Assembly (NCBI GenBank): GCA_024278415.1
Contig: JAJRTI010000219.1
Location: 1-14,622, forward strand
Reading direction: 5' to 3'
DNA length: 14,622 bases
Source of the DNA: Planctomycetota bacterium
GTDB taxonomy: Bacteria > Planctomycetota > Brocadiia > JAJRTI01
In this document: one piece after another, positions 1-6,667 of the stretch
How positions within the stretch are numbered: the stretch's first letter is position 1
Layout: each line of letters begins with the position of its first letter
The notes under the pieces: generated by a model
Database searches by the model: none
The model's input: only the letters and a program-made list of their open reading frames with translations
Told to the model about the DNA's origin: nothing
Translations under genes and position numbers: made by a program

Positions 1-13
1 AGCCCTTCGGGCT
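1..13. repeat. Short GC-rich hairpin at window edge
   Basis: AGCCC (1-5) pairs with GGGCT (9-13) around a TTC loop. No T-tract follows it, so a terminator call is not supported. It lies inside the possible truncated frame and may be incidental. Confidence 0.3.
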
Positions 14-149
14 GCGGTGTCCGCGAGGGGTTGCACGCAGGCGAAGAGCCGGGACGTTTGTTGTGAACCTGCCTGGATCCACTTCGAAACTGAAACTCCA
101 GAATGCAACGCGTTGGGATACGTACAATCAGACCTACACCCGTAAGTAA
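3..149 (+). CDS. Possible C-terminal fragment of a gene cut by the window's left edge
   Basis: The frame that starts at base 3 is open for 48 codons and ends at TAA (147-149). Its last ~30 codons read like a plausible protein end, with the local sequence TFVVNLPGSTSKLKLQNATR. An early FGLRCPRG stretch loosely recalls the GFRC element near the end of formylglycine-generating-enzyme-like proteins, but that match is too short to rely on. No start is visible because the gene would begin outside the window. Codon bias is less GC3-rich than in the neighbours, which weakens the case. The function is not recognised, and it could be a chance open frame. Confidence 0.35.
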   Translation, partial: PFGLRCPRGVARRRRAGTFVVNLPGSTSKLKLQNATRWDTYNQTYTRK

Positions 150-164
150 GGCACCAATGTCTCG

Positions 165-259
165 GAGGCCACCAAGGCACGAAGACACGAAGCCGCACGA
201 AGTGGGATCGACGTGGCCGTCCTTTGTGTTCCTTGGCGCCTTCGTGCCTTAGTGGCCTC
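165..259. repeat. CACGAAG-family inverted repeat element
   Basis: A 20-nt arm at 165-184 is the reverse complement of 240-259 with one mismatch (ACCAAGG on the left corresponds to ACTAAGG on the right). The loop is 55 nt. The heptamer CACGAAG occurs at 178-184, 186-192 and 196-202. Its complement CTTCGTG occurs at 240-246, a near copy lies at 222-228, and a further TTTCGTGCCTTTG lies at about 268-280. This looks like a degenerate dispersed repeat family with hairpin potential, placed in the leader of the following gene. Whether it has a regulatory role is unknown. Confidence 0.6.
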
Positions 260-281
260 TGACAGGTTTCGTGCCTTTGCC

Positions 282-287
282 GAGGAG
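282..287 (+). promoter_or_regulatory. Ribosome binding site deciding the start at 295
   Basis: GAGGAG at 282-287 lies 7 nt before ATG 295. An in-frame GTG at 271 would add eight residues, but it lies inside the repeat-like leader and has no comparable Shine-Dalgarno box. ATG 295 is therefore preferred. Confidence 0.65.
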
Positions 288-294
288 AACGCAC

Positions 295-1668
295 ATGGAC
301 CGCGCATCGCTTCGTGCTCAGGGCAAGGGGGGGATCGACATTGGATCGCGGCTCGAGCCGTTCGTGGACGACTACCTCATCGAGACTTTGAAGGCCGCGC
401 GCCTGGAGTTGCACCATCCACAGCCGCGGGAGGTCGTGCTGACCTTCAACAAGCCGTGGGAGGGCAACACGTCGTACTACTACCGCGTGTTCCAAGACGG
501 CGGCCTCTATCGCATGTATTATCGCGGCTCCAACTTCTCATGGAAGACGCGCAAGACGACGCATGACCAGGTCGCCTGCTACGCGGAGAGCAAGGACGGC
601 ATCAAGTGGACGCGGCCGGAGTTGGGGCTGTTCGAGTTCAACGGCTCGAAGAAGAACAGCATTATGTGGCCGAACAGCCACAACTTCGCGCCGTTCAAGG
701 ACACGAATCCGAAGTGCAAGCCGTCGGAGCGCTATAAGGCTCTCAGCGGCATCAAAGGTGGCCTCATGGCGTACAGCTCGCCCGACGGCCTCCGCTGGAA
801 GCCGATGCGCAAGAGCGCGGTCATCACCAAGGGCGCATTCGATTCGCAAAACCTGGCCTTCTGGGACGACGTGCGCGGGCGCTACGTGGACTTTCACCGC
901 GGGTTCCAGAAAGGCGTGCGCGACATCATGACTTGCACGTCACCCGACTTCGTCAATTGGACCGACCCGGTCTGGCTCGACTACGGCGACGCACCGGACG
1001 AGCACCTCTACACGAACGCGATCATCGCGTACCACCGCGCGCCGCACATCTTCATGGGCTTCCCCAAGCGCTTCCATCCCACGCGCAAGAAGTGGGACGA
1101 CCATCCCTATCCCGGCATTTCGGATGGCGTGTTCATGACCAGCCGCGACGGCCTGCACTGGCATCGCTGGGGCGAGGCGTTCCTCCGGCCGGGCCCCATG
1201 CGCGAGCGTTGGTGGCAGCGCAACAACCCCATCGCGTGGGGCATCGTCGTCACGAAGGCCGAGCGCGACGGCATGCCCGACGAACTGTCGCTCTATAGTT
1301 GCGAGAATTACTACATTGGCCCGTGCCGGCTCAGGCGATTCACGTTGCGCATGGACGGGTTCGTCTCCGTGCACGCGTACTACAAGGGCGGCGAGATGCT
1401 CACGAAACTGCTGAAGTTCGACGGCAAGGAGCTGGCCATCAACTACTCCACCTCCGCGGTCGGCAGCGTGCGCGTCGAGATTCGCGACAAGGCCGGCAAG
1501 CCCATCCCCGGCTTCGCCCTCCGCGACTGCCCGGAGATCTACGGCGACGAGATCGAGCACACAGGGTCATGGAAGGGGGGCAGCGACGTCGGCGCGCTCG
1601 CCGGCAAGCCCGTGCGCCTGCGGTTCGTGATGAAGGACGCGGACGTGTATGCGATGCAGTTCAAGTGA
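295..1668 (+). CDS. Glycosidase-like five-bladed beta-propeller protein (GH32/GH43-clan-like)
   Basis: 457 aa from ATG 295. The sequence follows a pattern common in Planctomycetota-type genomes for glycosyl-hydrolase-like propellers. EPFVDDYLIE (21-30) carries the paired acidic residues near the N-terminus. Blade-like repeats follow: DGGLYRMYYRG (68-78), ESKDGIKWTRPELGLFEFNG (98-117), SSPDGLRWKP (161-170), LAFWDDVRGRYVDFHRG (187-203) and TSRDGLHWHRW (282-292). A C-terminal beta-sandwich-like part (from about 345) contains LRMDGFVSVHA and ends in KDADVYAMQF. No signal peptide is visible, so it would be cytoplasmic unless exported otherwise. Known relatives are annotated only as glycosidase-like, and substrate and activity are not established. 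Its last 8 nt overlap the convergent cobD gene. The fold-level call is fairly sure; the enzymatic role is inferred. Confidence 0.85.
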   Translation: MDRASLRAQGKGGIDIGSRLEPFVDDYLIETLKAARLELHHPQPREVVLTFNKPWEGNTSYYYRVFQDGGLYRMYYRGSNFSWKTRKTTHDQVACYAESKDGIKWTRPELGLFEFNGSKKNSIMWPNSHNFAPFKDTNPKCKPSERYKALSGIKGGLMAYSSPDGLRWKPMRKSAVITKGAFDSQNLAFWDDVRGRYVDFHRGFQKGVRDIMTCTSPDFVNWTDPVWLDYGDAPDEHLYTNAIIAYHRAPHIFMGFPKRFHPTRKKWDDHPYPGISDGVFMTSRDGLHWHRWGEAFLRPGPMRERWWQRNNPIAWGIVVTKAERDGMPDELSLYSCENYYIGPCRLRRFTLRMDGFVSVHAYYKGGEMLTKLLKFDGKELAINYSTSAVGSVRVEIRDKAGKPIPGFALRDCPEIYGDEIEHTGSWKGGSDVGALAGKPVRLRFVMKDADVYAMQFK

Positions 1669-2749
1669 GGTCGGCGAGCGCTTGCCGAATAGCGGCGACC
1701 AGCTTCTGGTTCTCATGTCGGGTGCGCACGGCGACGCGGAAGTACTCCGGCCCCAAGCCAGGGAAGTTCGAGCAATGGCGGATGACGATGCCCCTGGGGA
1801 TGAGCGCCGCGCGAAGCGCGTCGCAGGTCGTGCTCAGGGGGGGCAGCCGCATGAGCAGGTAGTTCGCATGCGCGGGGCAAGGTTGGAGGCCGGGGATCTC
1901 CCGGAGGCGCGCCGTGAGCCACTCGCGTTCGCACTTGACGAGTTCGCGGGTGCGCTGAGCATACTTGCGCTCGCCCAACATCGCCACGCCAACAGCCTGC
2001 GCAAGCGCGTTGACGGTCCACGGCTCATGTGCGGCGTGGAGCTGAGCGATGAGATCCTCAGGGCCGACCGCATAGCCGAGGCGCAGGCCGGGGATGGCGT
2101 AGAATTTCGTCATCGACCGCAGCACGAGGACGTGGTCTCGGCCAAGGCATGAGATGTTCGCGTCTCCGTCCTCAACGAAGTCCATGAACGCTTCGTCGAA
2201 CACGACCGTGCAGTTTGGCCGTGCGGCGGCCAAATCGAGTAGCGCTTCCCGGCTGGCCATTGCGGCAGTCGGGTTGTTGGGGTTGCAGACGAAGAGTACA
2301 TCCGCGCCCTGCGCCGCGCGCGCGGCCTCGTCGAGAGGGTGTTGGAAGGCTTGCTCTGGCTTGGCGAAGACACGGTCGATCTCGCAACCCACTGAACCTA
2401 AGGCGGCCGCGTACTCGCTAAACGTCGGCTCCACGATCACCGCCCGCTTGGGCTTCAAGACGCGACAGAGCAAGTAGATCAACGCGTTCGAGCCGTTGCC
2501 CACGATGATCTGCCGCGGCGCAACGCCGTGGCGTTCGGCAAGCGCGTGGGTCAACTCTGTGCAGTCTGGGTCCGGGTAGTGGAGGAGTAGGGGGGCGCTT
2601 GCCGAGAGGACTTGCTCCACCACGGCCGGCAGGCCCAGCGGATTGATGCTGGCGCTAAAGTCGATGAGCGAGTCCGGCGCCACACCATATCGGCGCGCGA
2701 CTTGGGCGAGATTGCCGCCGTGCTGAGGTTGATTGTCCGAAGCGTGCAT
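1661..2749 (-). CDS. cobD: Threonine-phosphate decarboxylase CobD-like PLP aminotransferase-fold enzyme
   Basis: 362 aa from ATG at 2749. This fold-type I PLP enzyme has the CobD-typical N-terminus: HGGN (10-13) and DFSASINPLG (30-39), followed by VGNGSNALIYLL, NPNNPT (156-161) and DEAF (185-188). The PLP-lysine motif is SMTKFYAIPGLRLGY, with Lys215, and FRVAVR lies near the C-terminus. Length matches the family (about 360 aa). CobD decarboxylates L-threonine-O-3-phosphate to aminopropanol phosphate, the linker of the cobalamin lower loop. HisC (histidinol-phosphate aminotransferase) is the close alternative, but HGGN plus DFSxxINPLG favours CobD. A longer frame reaching 2887 (GTG) has a poor-looking N-terminus, so 2749 is chosen, although no strong Shine-Dalgarno box precedes it. 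No other cobalamin gene lies in the window. The gene overlaps the preceding one tail-to-tail by 8 nt. Confidence 0.85.
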   Translation of the reverse strand: MHASDNQPQHGGNLAQVARRYGVAPDSLIDFSASINPLGLPAVVEQVLSASAPLLLHYPDPDCTELTHALAERHGVAPRQIIVGNGSNALIYLLCRVLKPKRAVIVEPTFSEYAAALGSVGCEIDRVFAKPEQAFQHPLDEAARAAQGADVLFVCNPNNPTAAMASREALLDLAAARPNCTVVFDEAFMDFVEDGDANISCLGRDHVLVLRSMTKFYAIPGLRLGYAVGPEDLIAQLHAAHEPWTVNALAQAVGVAMLGERKYAQRTRELVKCEREWLTARLREIPGLQPCPAHANYLLMRLPPLSTTCDALRAALIPRGIVIRHCSNFPGLGPEYFRVAVRTRHENQKLVAAIRQALADLT

Positions 2750-2836
2750 CGCTATGAGAAGGCAAGAGGCGGGTGCGCTGGCACAGGGAGGCGTGCAATC
2801 ATAGTGCGCTGCCCGAGATGAGGCAAGCGACCGCCA

Positions 2837-2859
2837 GGCCACAGTCCGCTTGACTGGCC
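2837..2859. repeat. Imperfect palindrome in the divergent cobD/glycosidase spacer
   Basis: GGCC (2837-2840) and AGTC (2843-2846) pair with GACT (2852-2855) and GGCC (2856-2859). The loop is CGCTT and the left arm has a 2-nt bulge. It sits between two divergent genes, so it could be an operator or a leader hairpin, but nothing identifies a regulator. The rest of the 2750-2922 spacer shows no convincing promoter or B12-box-like element. Confidence 0.3.
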
Positions 2860-2911
2860 ATGAGCAGCGGCGATAATCGAGCGACACGTCCGCACCAACG
2901 CCCTTCCTGCC

Positions 2912-2916
2912 AGGAG
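2912..2916 (+). promoter_or_regulatory. Ribosome binding site deciding the start at 2923
   Basis: AGGAG at 2912-2916 is 6 nt upstream of ATG 2923. Starting there exposes a clean signal peptide. The in-frame ATG at 2860 would bury that signal behind 21 unlikely residues. Confidence 0.75.
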
Positions 2917-2922
2917 ACCGTC

Positions 2923-5274
2923 ATGCCTACCTGCCGCGGAGCCCTCCTTCTTCTTTTCGTTGCCGTAGCCGCGAGCGCGGCTGAAGACAGTGGCATTCTG
3001 CTTGAGGCGGAAGACTTCAAGTCAAAGGTGTCCGACGAGAAGGATTTCGCGAGCGCCGCGCGCGAACGCGCGGCCAGCCGGCACAAGGTGCTGACGCGGT
3101 TCTTCAAGAAGGGCTACTTGCTCTACGAGTTCGAGGCGCCCGTGAAAGGGCAGTACTCGGCCTGGCTGCGCTACGGCGCCAAGCACGGCCAGTTCATTGG
3201 CTCCGCGCTCGACCCCAAGGGCGTGCCCGCGTTCGTGCGCGTGAAGGCGCCCGCGACTGGCGGGTACATCGGGCCGGGCGTGTGGGGCTGGGTGAGGCTG
3301 TTCCGGGCTTCACTCGCCAAGGGCAAGCACTCGATCGCGCTCTCCAACGCGACGATGCGCGTGGACTGCCTGTACATCACGAGGAGCAACGCCATGCCGA
3401 CCGACGACGTGATCAAGCGCAAACCCAAGCCGCTCCCGCCGGAGATCCAAGCGCTGGTGGACAAGCCGCTGTGCCCAGTCACCCCAAGCTGGCTGGACAA
3501 CGCCGCCGACTACAAGCTGCCCGCGTGGTACGGCGAGTACCGTGTTCAGGCACACACGCGGCTGTCACTTCGCTGGTTAGACAAGCCAATCTTCTTCCAT
3601 GCTGCCGAGGCGTTCAGGCAGATGGGTGTGCATACGTTCGTGCGGCATATCAAAAGCGGCGGGGAGGGCGCGTGGTGGAAGAGCAGCGTTGGCGCAACGG
3701 ACCCGAAGGCGCTCAACCGAAACATCGCCCAGGAGATCATCGACAACGCGCACAAGGCCGGCTGCCGAATCATCGTCTACTACCGGCACATGGAGGACAA
3801 CTGGGTGGTGAAGGAGCATCCCGACTGGGCCGCGCGTGACTGGAAAGGGAACTTGGTCAAGAAGCGCGGATACAAGGCCTGCTTCAACTCGCCGTATGCG
3901 GACTTCGTGCAGACGCGGCTCTTGGAGCTGGTCGACATGGGAGCCGACGCGTTCTATTTCGACGAGGTGCATTTCCCCAAGACGGGATGTTGGTGCGCCT
4001 ACTGCAAACGCCTGTTCAAAGCCGAGACGGGACTCGACCACCCCAAGGAGCCCAATCCAGAGGATCTGGTCTGGCAGAAGCTGATCGGCTTCAATAACCT
4101 CAGCATCGAGCGCACCTTCCTCAAGTGGCGAAAGGCCATCCATGCGCGCAACCCGAACGTGGTGATGCTCATCGGCAGCAACACCTGGCCGGCCATGGGC
4201 GAACGCCACATGACGGGCCGGCTGTTCCGAATCGCGGACTCCATGAAGACCGAGTTCTCCCTGCCCGCGCGCGGAGGAGGGAACGCGATTTTCTCGGGAG
4301 TCCCGTCCATGAAGCCGATCGAGAAGGACGCCAAACTCGCGTTGGGCTACACGCTCGCGAGAGACGCCTGTGACGGCCGGCCTGCGCACATCTGGACGCA
4401 CGGCCTGCTCGACGAGAGGTCCGCGGTCTACGCGAGCGCGGGGGTGATGACGCACGGTTGCATCGCCAACCTCGACATCCCGGAGGCTACGATTCCCAAC
4501 ATGATGTTCGCCAAGGCGTTTGCGCTGGGCAACAAAGTGTCGAAGCACTTCGCGGGCAGGATGCCGCTGAGGTGGGCCGCGGTGCACTACTCCGAGTATG
4601 CGCGCGACCACTTCCTCGTGGACGAAGTCGAGCGCGTCAAGAGGGTGCTCTATCCCACGTACGCGGCGTACGCGGCGCTGCTGCGCGCGAGGCTGCCCGT
4701 GGGCGTGGTGACCGACACGCAACTCGAGCAGGGCCTTCTCGACGGATACAAGGTGCTGTTCCTTCCTGCGCCGCAGTTGCTGACCCAGCGCATGCGCGCG
4801 GCTGTCGCGAGTTTCAAGGCGCGGGGCGGGCTCGTCGTGAAGAACCGGCCAGAGTGGCTGTGGCACGATGCCAAGGCCGGGGCACGCGCGACCGAAGAGT
4901 TCATGGCTGTGGTGTCAGATGCGGCGAAAGCTGCGCCCGTGCAGGCCTTCGGCGGGCCGGAGAAGATGCACGTCGTGGCCTTCGTGAGCGAGGACCGCAA
5001 GCGCCTCACCGTCTCGCTCTGCAACGACTTCTCGTGGGTCTACACGGGCCGGCGCAAGACGCGTGACGGCAAGACGATTGACGTGTCCCGGTTCACGAAG
5101 GCGCCCCCGCCGTGCCGGGGCGTGAAGGTGGTGCTCCGCGGGATGGATCGCCCCAAGCGCGTGGTGGAAGGAGTGAGCGGCCGGCCGTTGGAAGCGAGGC
5201 CTGGCGCTCACGGGCTAGAGATCGCGCTGCCCCCGTTCGATTCTATGGCCGTGGTCGCGCTGAAGTTAGACTGA
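2923..5274 (+). CDS. Secreted multidomain glycosidase-like protein (CBM-like + TIM barrel + GATase-like domain)
   Basis: 783 aa. Residues 1-20 form a Sec signal peptide (Arg5, then a hydrophobic GALLLLFVAVAASAA run ending in an AxA-type site). Residues about 25-155 look like a carbohydrate-binding-type beta-sandwich, from ILLEAEDF through KGQYSAWLRYG to RVDCLYITRSN. Residues about 195-545 resemble a TIM-barrel glycosidase: AHKAGCRIIVYYRHMEDNW, EHPDWAARD, and FYFDEVHFPK with acidic D347/E348. A CxCxxC cluster follows (C356, C358, C361). Residues about 575-650 resemble the class-I-glutamine-amidotransferase-like (beta-galactosidase trimerisation-type) domain, with VTDTQLEQGLLDGYKVLFLP. The last ~100 residues look like a beta-sandwich. 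Comparable architectures occur in putative glycosidases of polysaccharide-degrading bacteria, and no substrate is assigned. It is divergent from cobD and convergent with the lipoprotein gene (15-nt gap). Export is well supported, the glycosidase role moderately. Confidence 0.75.
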   Translation: MPTCRGALLLLFVAVAASAAEDSGILLEAEDFKSKVSDEKDFASAARERAASRHKVLTRFFKKGYLLYEFEAPVKGQYSAWLRYGAKHGQFIGSALDPKGVPAFVRVKAPATGGYIGPGVWGWVRLFRASLAKGKHSIALSNATMRVDCLYITRSNAMPTDDVIKRKPKPLPPEIQALVDKPLCPVTPSWLDNAADYKLPAWYGEYRVQAHTRLSLRWLDKPIFFHAAEAFRQMGVHTFVRHIKSGGEGAWWKSSVGATDPKALNRNIAQEIIDNAHKAGCRIIVYYRHMEDNWVVKEHPDWAARDWKGNLVKKRGYKACFNSPYADFVQTRLLELVDMGADAFYFDEVHFPKTGCWCAYCKRLFKAETGLDHPKEPNPEDLVWQKLIGFNNLSIERTFLKWRKAIHARNPNVVMLIGSNTWPAMGERHMTGRLFRIADSMKTEFSLPARGGGNAIFSGVPSMKPIEKDAKLALGYTLARDACDGRPAHIWTHGLLDERSAVYASAGVMTHGCIANLDIPEATIPNMMFAKAFALGNKVSKHFAGRMPLRWAAVHYSEYARDHFLVDEVERVKRVLYPTYAAYAALLRARLPVGVVTDTQLEQGLLDGYKVLFLPAPQLLTQRMRAAVASFKARGGLVVKNRPEWLWHDAKAGARATEEFMAVVSDAAKAAPVQAFGGPEKMHVVAFVSEDRKRLTVSLCNDFSWVYTGRRKTRDGKTIDVSRFTKAPPPCRGVKVVLRGMDRPKRVVEGVSGRPLEARPGAHGLEIALPPFDSMAVVALKLD

Positions 5275-5289
5275 CCGCTGCGCGCGCCG

Positions 5290-5676
5290 CTACTTGTCGA
5301 CGACCTCCACCTTGCCCGTCTTGGCGTCGTATTTGTACTGAGTGCCCTTGGGCAGCGGCGGGATTTCGAAACCTGACTTCTTGAGTTCGTCCAGCGACTT
5401 GGGAAAACGCCCCTCGAGCGCTTGGAACGCCTGGATGGCTTGGGTCATCGCCAAGGATCGGAGTTGCTTTTCGACTCTCTTGGGCTGCTTGACCGCCATG
5501 TTGACATAGTCGAGTGGCAGGCCGCCTGGCTGGGCTTTGGCGTCGTCGGCCTTCTTGGCGTCCTTGGGTGCGGCTTGCTTGTCGGTTGAAGCCTGCTCAG
5601 CGGACTGGGGGGGCTTTTGGCAGCCCATCGCCAGGGCGATGGCGCCGACCGTGCACGCGGTGAGAATGATTCGCAT
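5290..5676 (-). CDS. Small lipoprotein with pseudopilin-like C-terminus
   Basis: 128 aa from ATG at 5676. The N-terminus MRIILTACTVGAIALAMGC is a short lipoprotein signal with a relaxed lipobox ending at Cys19. A polar Ala/Lys/Asp/Gln-rich tether follows (20-52). The C-terminal part (about 76-128: IQAFQALEGRFPKSLDELKK, then PPLPKGTQYKYDAKTGKVEV) resembles the C-terminal end of type II secretion and pilin-like pseudopilins, but the N-terminal pilin helix is absent. GGAGGA lies 6 nt before the start and within the end of surE, whose stop codon is 2 nt upstream. The two genes are therefore probably co-transcribed and translationally coupled. Function is unknown; membrane anchoring is inferred from the lipobox. 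Confidence 0.75.
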   Translation of the reverse strand: MRIILTACTVGAIALAMGCQKPPQSAEQASTDKQAAPKDAKKADDAKAQPGGLPLDYVNMAVKQPKRVEKQLRSLAMTQAIQAFQALEGRFPKSLDELKKSGFEIPPLPKGTQYKYDAKTGKVEVVDK

Positions 5677-5678
5677 CG

Positions 5679-6443
5679 TCAATCCTCCGGAGGGGTCAAG
5701 TTGCGGAGTGCGGTCGTATCGGTGAGATCGTGTTTGAGCGGCGTGACAGAGATGTAGCCCTCGCGCAGCGCGGCCACGTCGCTTTGGCCGTTGGTCTGAT
5801 GCACGGGAATCTCCCCATCGAGCCAGAAGTAGTCGCGGCCCCGAGGGTCGTGGCGGCGCACGTAGCGGTCCACGTAGGCTTGCATGCACTGTTCGGTGAA
5901 GCGAATGCCGCGGACCTCGTCGCGTGGGCGAGCAGGGACATTGACGTTGAGCAGTGGCGCGTTGGCCGCGGCTGCGCGGCCGACCAAGGCTAGGAGGCTC
6001 TCCACTTGCTCGCACACGACTTCGGCCGCGTACGCGAGGTCCGCATCTGGGCCAACTTCGATGGACGCGGCAATAGACGGGACGCCCACGAACGCGGCCT
6101 CGATCGCGGCGGCGACCGTGCCTGAGTAGAAGACGTCAATGCCGACGTTGGCGCCGAGGTTGATGCCCGAAATGAGCACATCAGGCCGCTCGTCGCATAG
6201 TGCGGCAAGCGCGATCTTCACGCAATCCGCCGGCGCGCCGCTCACGCCGTACCCGAAGAACTCGCCGGCCTTGTCCACCTTTCGGACGCGCAGCGGCACG
6301 GAGAGCGTGATCGAGTGGCTCACCGCGCTCTGCTCCAGGTCGGGCGCGACTACCGTCAGATCGCCGAGGCCCCGCAACGCACTGGCCATGGCCTCGATGC
6401 CAGGGGCGTAGATGCCGTCGTCGTTGGTTAGGAGGATTCGCAT
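5679..6443 (-). CDS. surE: 5'/3'-nucleotidase SurE
   Basis: 254 aa from ATG at 6443, the usual SurE length. The N-terminus MRILLTNDDGIYAPGI carries the metal-binding pair Asp8/Asp9. Ser39 in EQSAVSHSIT and Asn95 in LISGINLGANVG match the other expected metal and phosphate ligands. SGAPADCVKIAL and YSGTVAAAIEAAFVGVPS are further SurE signatures. The family dephosphorylates nucleoside monophosphates, and some members act on short polyphosphate, in the cytoplasm. No clear Shine-Dalgarno box precedes the start, but MRILLTNDD is the conserved N-terminus, so longer starts are rejected. The lipoprotein gene follows 2 nt after the stop. The upstream leader contains a duplicated 32-bp sequence. Confidence 0.95.
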   Translation of the reverse strand: MRILLTNDDGIYAPGIEAMASALRGLGDLTVVAPDLEQSAVSHSITLSVPLRVRKVDKAGEFFGYGVSGAPADCVKIALAALCDERPDVLISGINLGANVGIDVFYSGTVAAAIEAAFVGVPSIAASIEVGPDADLAYAAEVVCEQVESLLALVGRAAAANAPLLNVNVPARPRDEVRGIRFTEQCMQAYVDRYVRRHDPRGRDYFWLDGEIPVHQTNGQSDVAALREGYISVTPLKHDLTDTTALRNLTPPED

Positions 6444-6473
6444 TGGCGTGGCGGCGAGGATAGGTTTGGCAGC

Positions 6474-6505
6474 GTAGCCAGTTGCGCGCACGCGCGATTG
6501 TAGTG
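6474..6505. repeat. 32-bp direct repeat, copy 1
   Basis: Identical to 6539-6570, with a 65-bp period. It runs from GTAGCCAGTTG to ATTGTAGTG and contains the strictly alternating pyrimidine-purine tract TGCGCGCACGCGCG at 6483-6496, which is prone to Z-DNA or hairpin formation. It lies 31 nt upstream of the surE start, on the side from which surE is transcribed. Confidence 0.85.
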
Positions 6506-6538
6506 CATCATCCGGCCCCGCCTCGATCGCCTCGTCCG

Positions 6539-6570
6539 GTAGCCAGTTGCGCGCACGCGCGATTGTAGTG
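6539..6570. repeat. 32-bp direct repeat, copy 2
   Basis: Perfect match to 6474-6505. It is followed by an eight-G run at 6570-6577. Nothing identifiable was seen in the rest of the spacer between surE and the glycyl radical enzyme (6578-6667). Confidence 0.85.
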
Positions 6571-6667
6571 GGGGGGGTACGGGGTGTCAAACGAAGGGGA
6601 TGACGGCCATGCAGATGCAAGCCGTTCTAAGCCGCCCGTGTTGCAGCAGAGCAGCTAGAGCGCAGCA

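Noticed and set aside
2750..2922. Possible cobalamin riboswitch upstream of cobD
   Set aside because: I could not find a B12-box-like sequence or the expected long folded leader. The spacer is short and shared with a divergent gene.
3577..4866. Long minus-strand frame (429 codons) opposite the secreted glycosidase-like gene
   Set aside because: Arg/His/Val-rich translation with no recognisable motif, lying antisense to a well-supported gene. It is typical of GC-rich shadow frames.
5275..5289. Bidirectional terminator between the convergent glycosidase-like and lipoprotein genes
   Set aside because: The 15-bp gap is GC-rich and has no stem followed by a T-tract.
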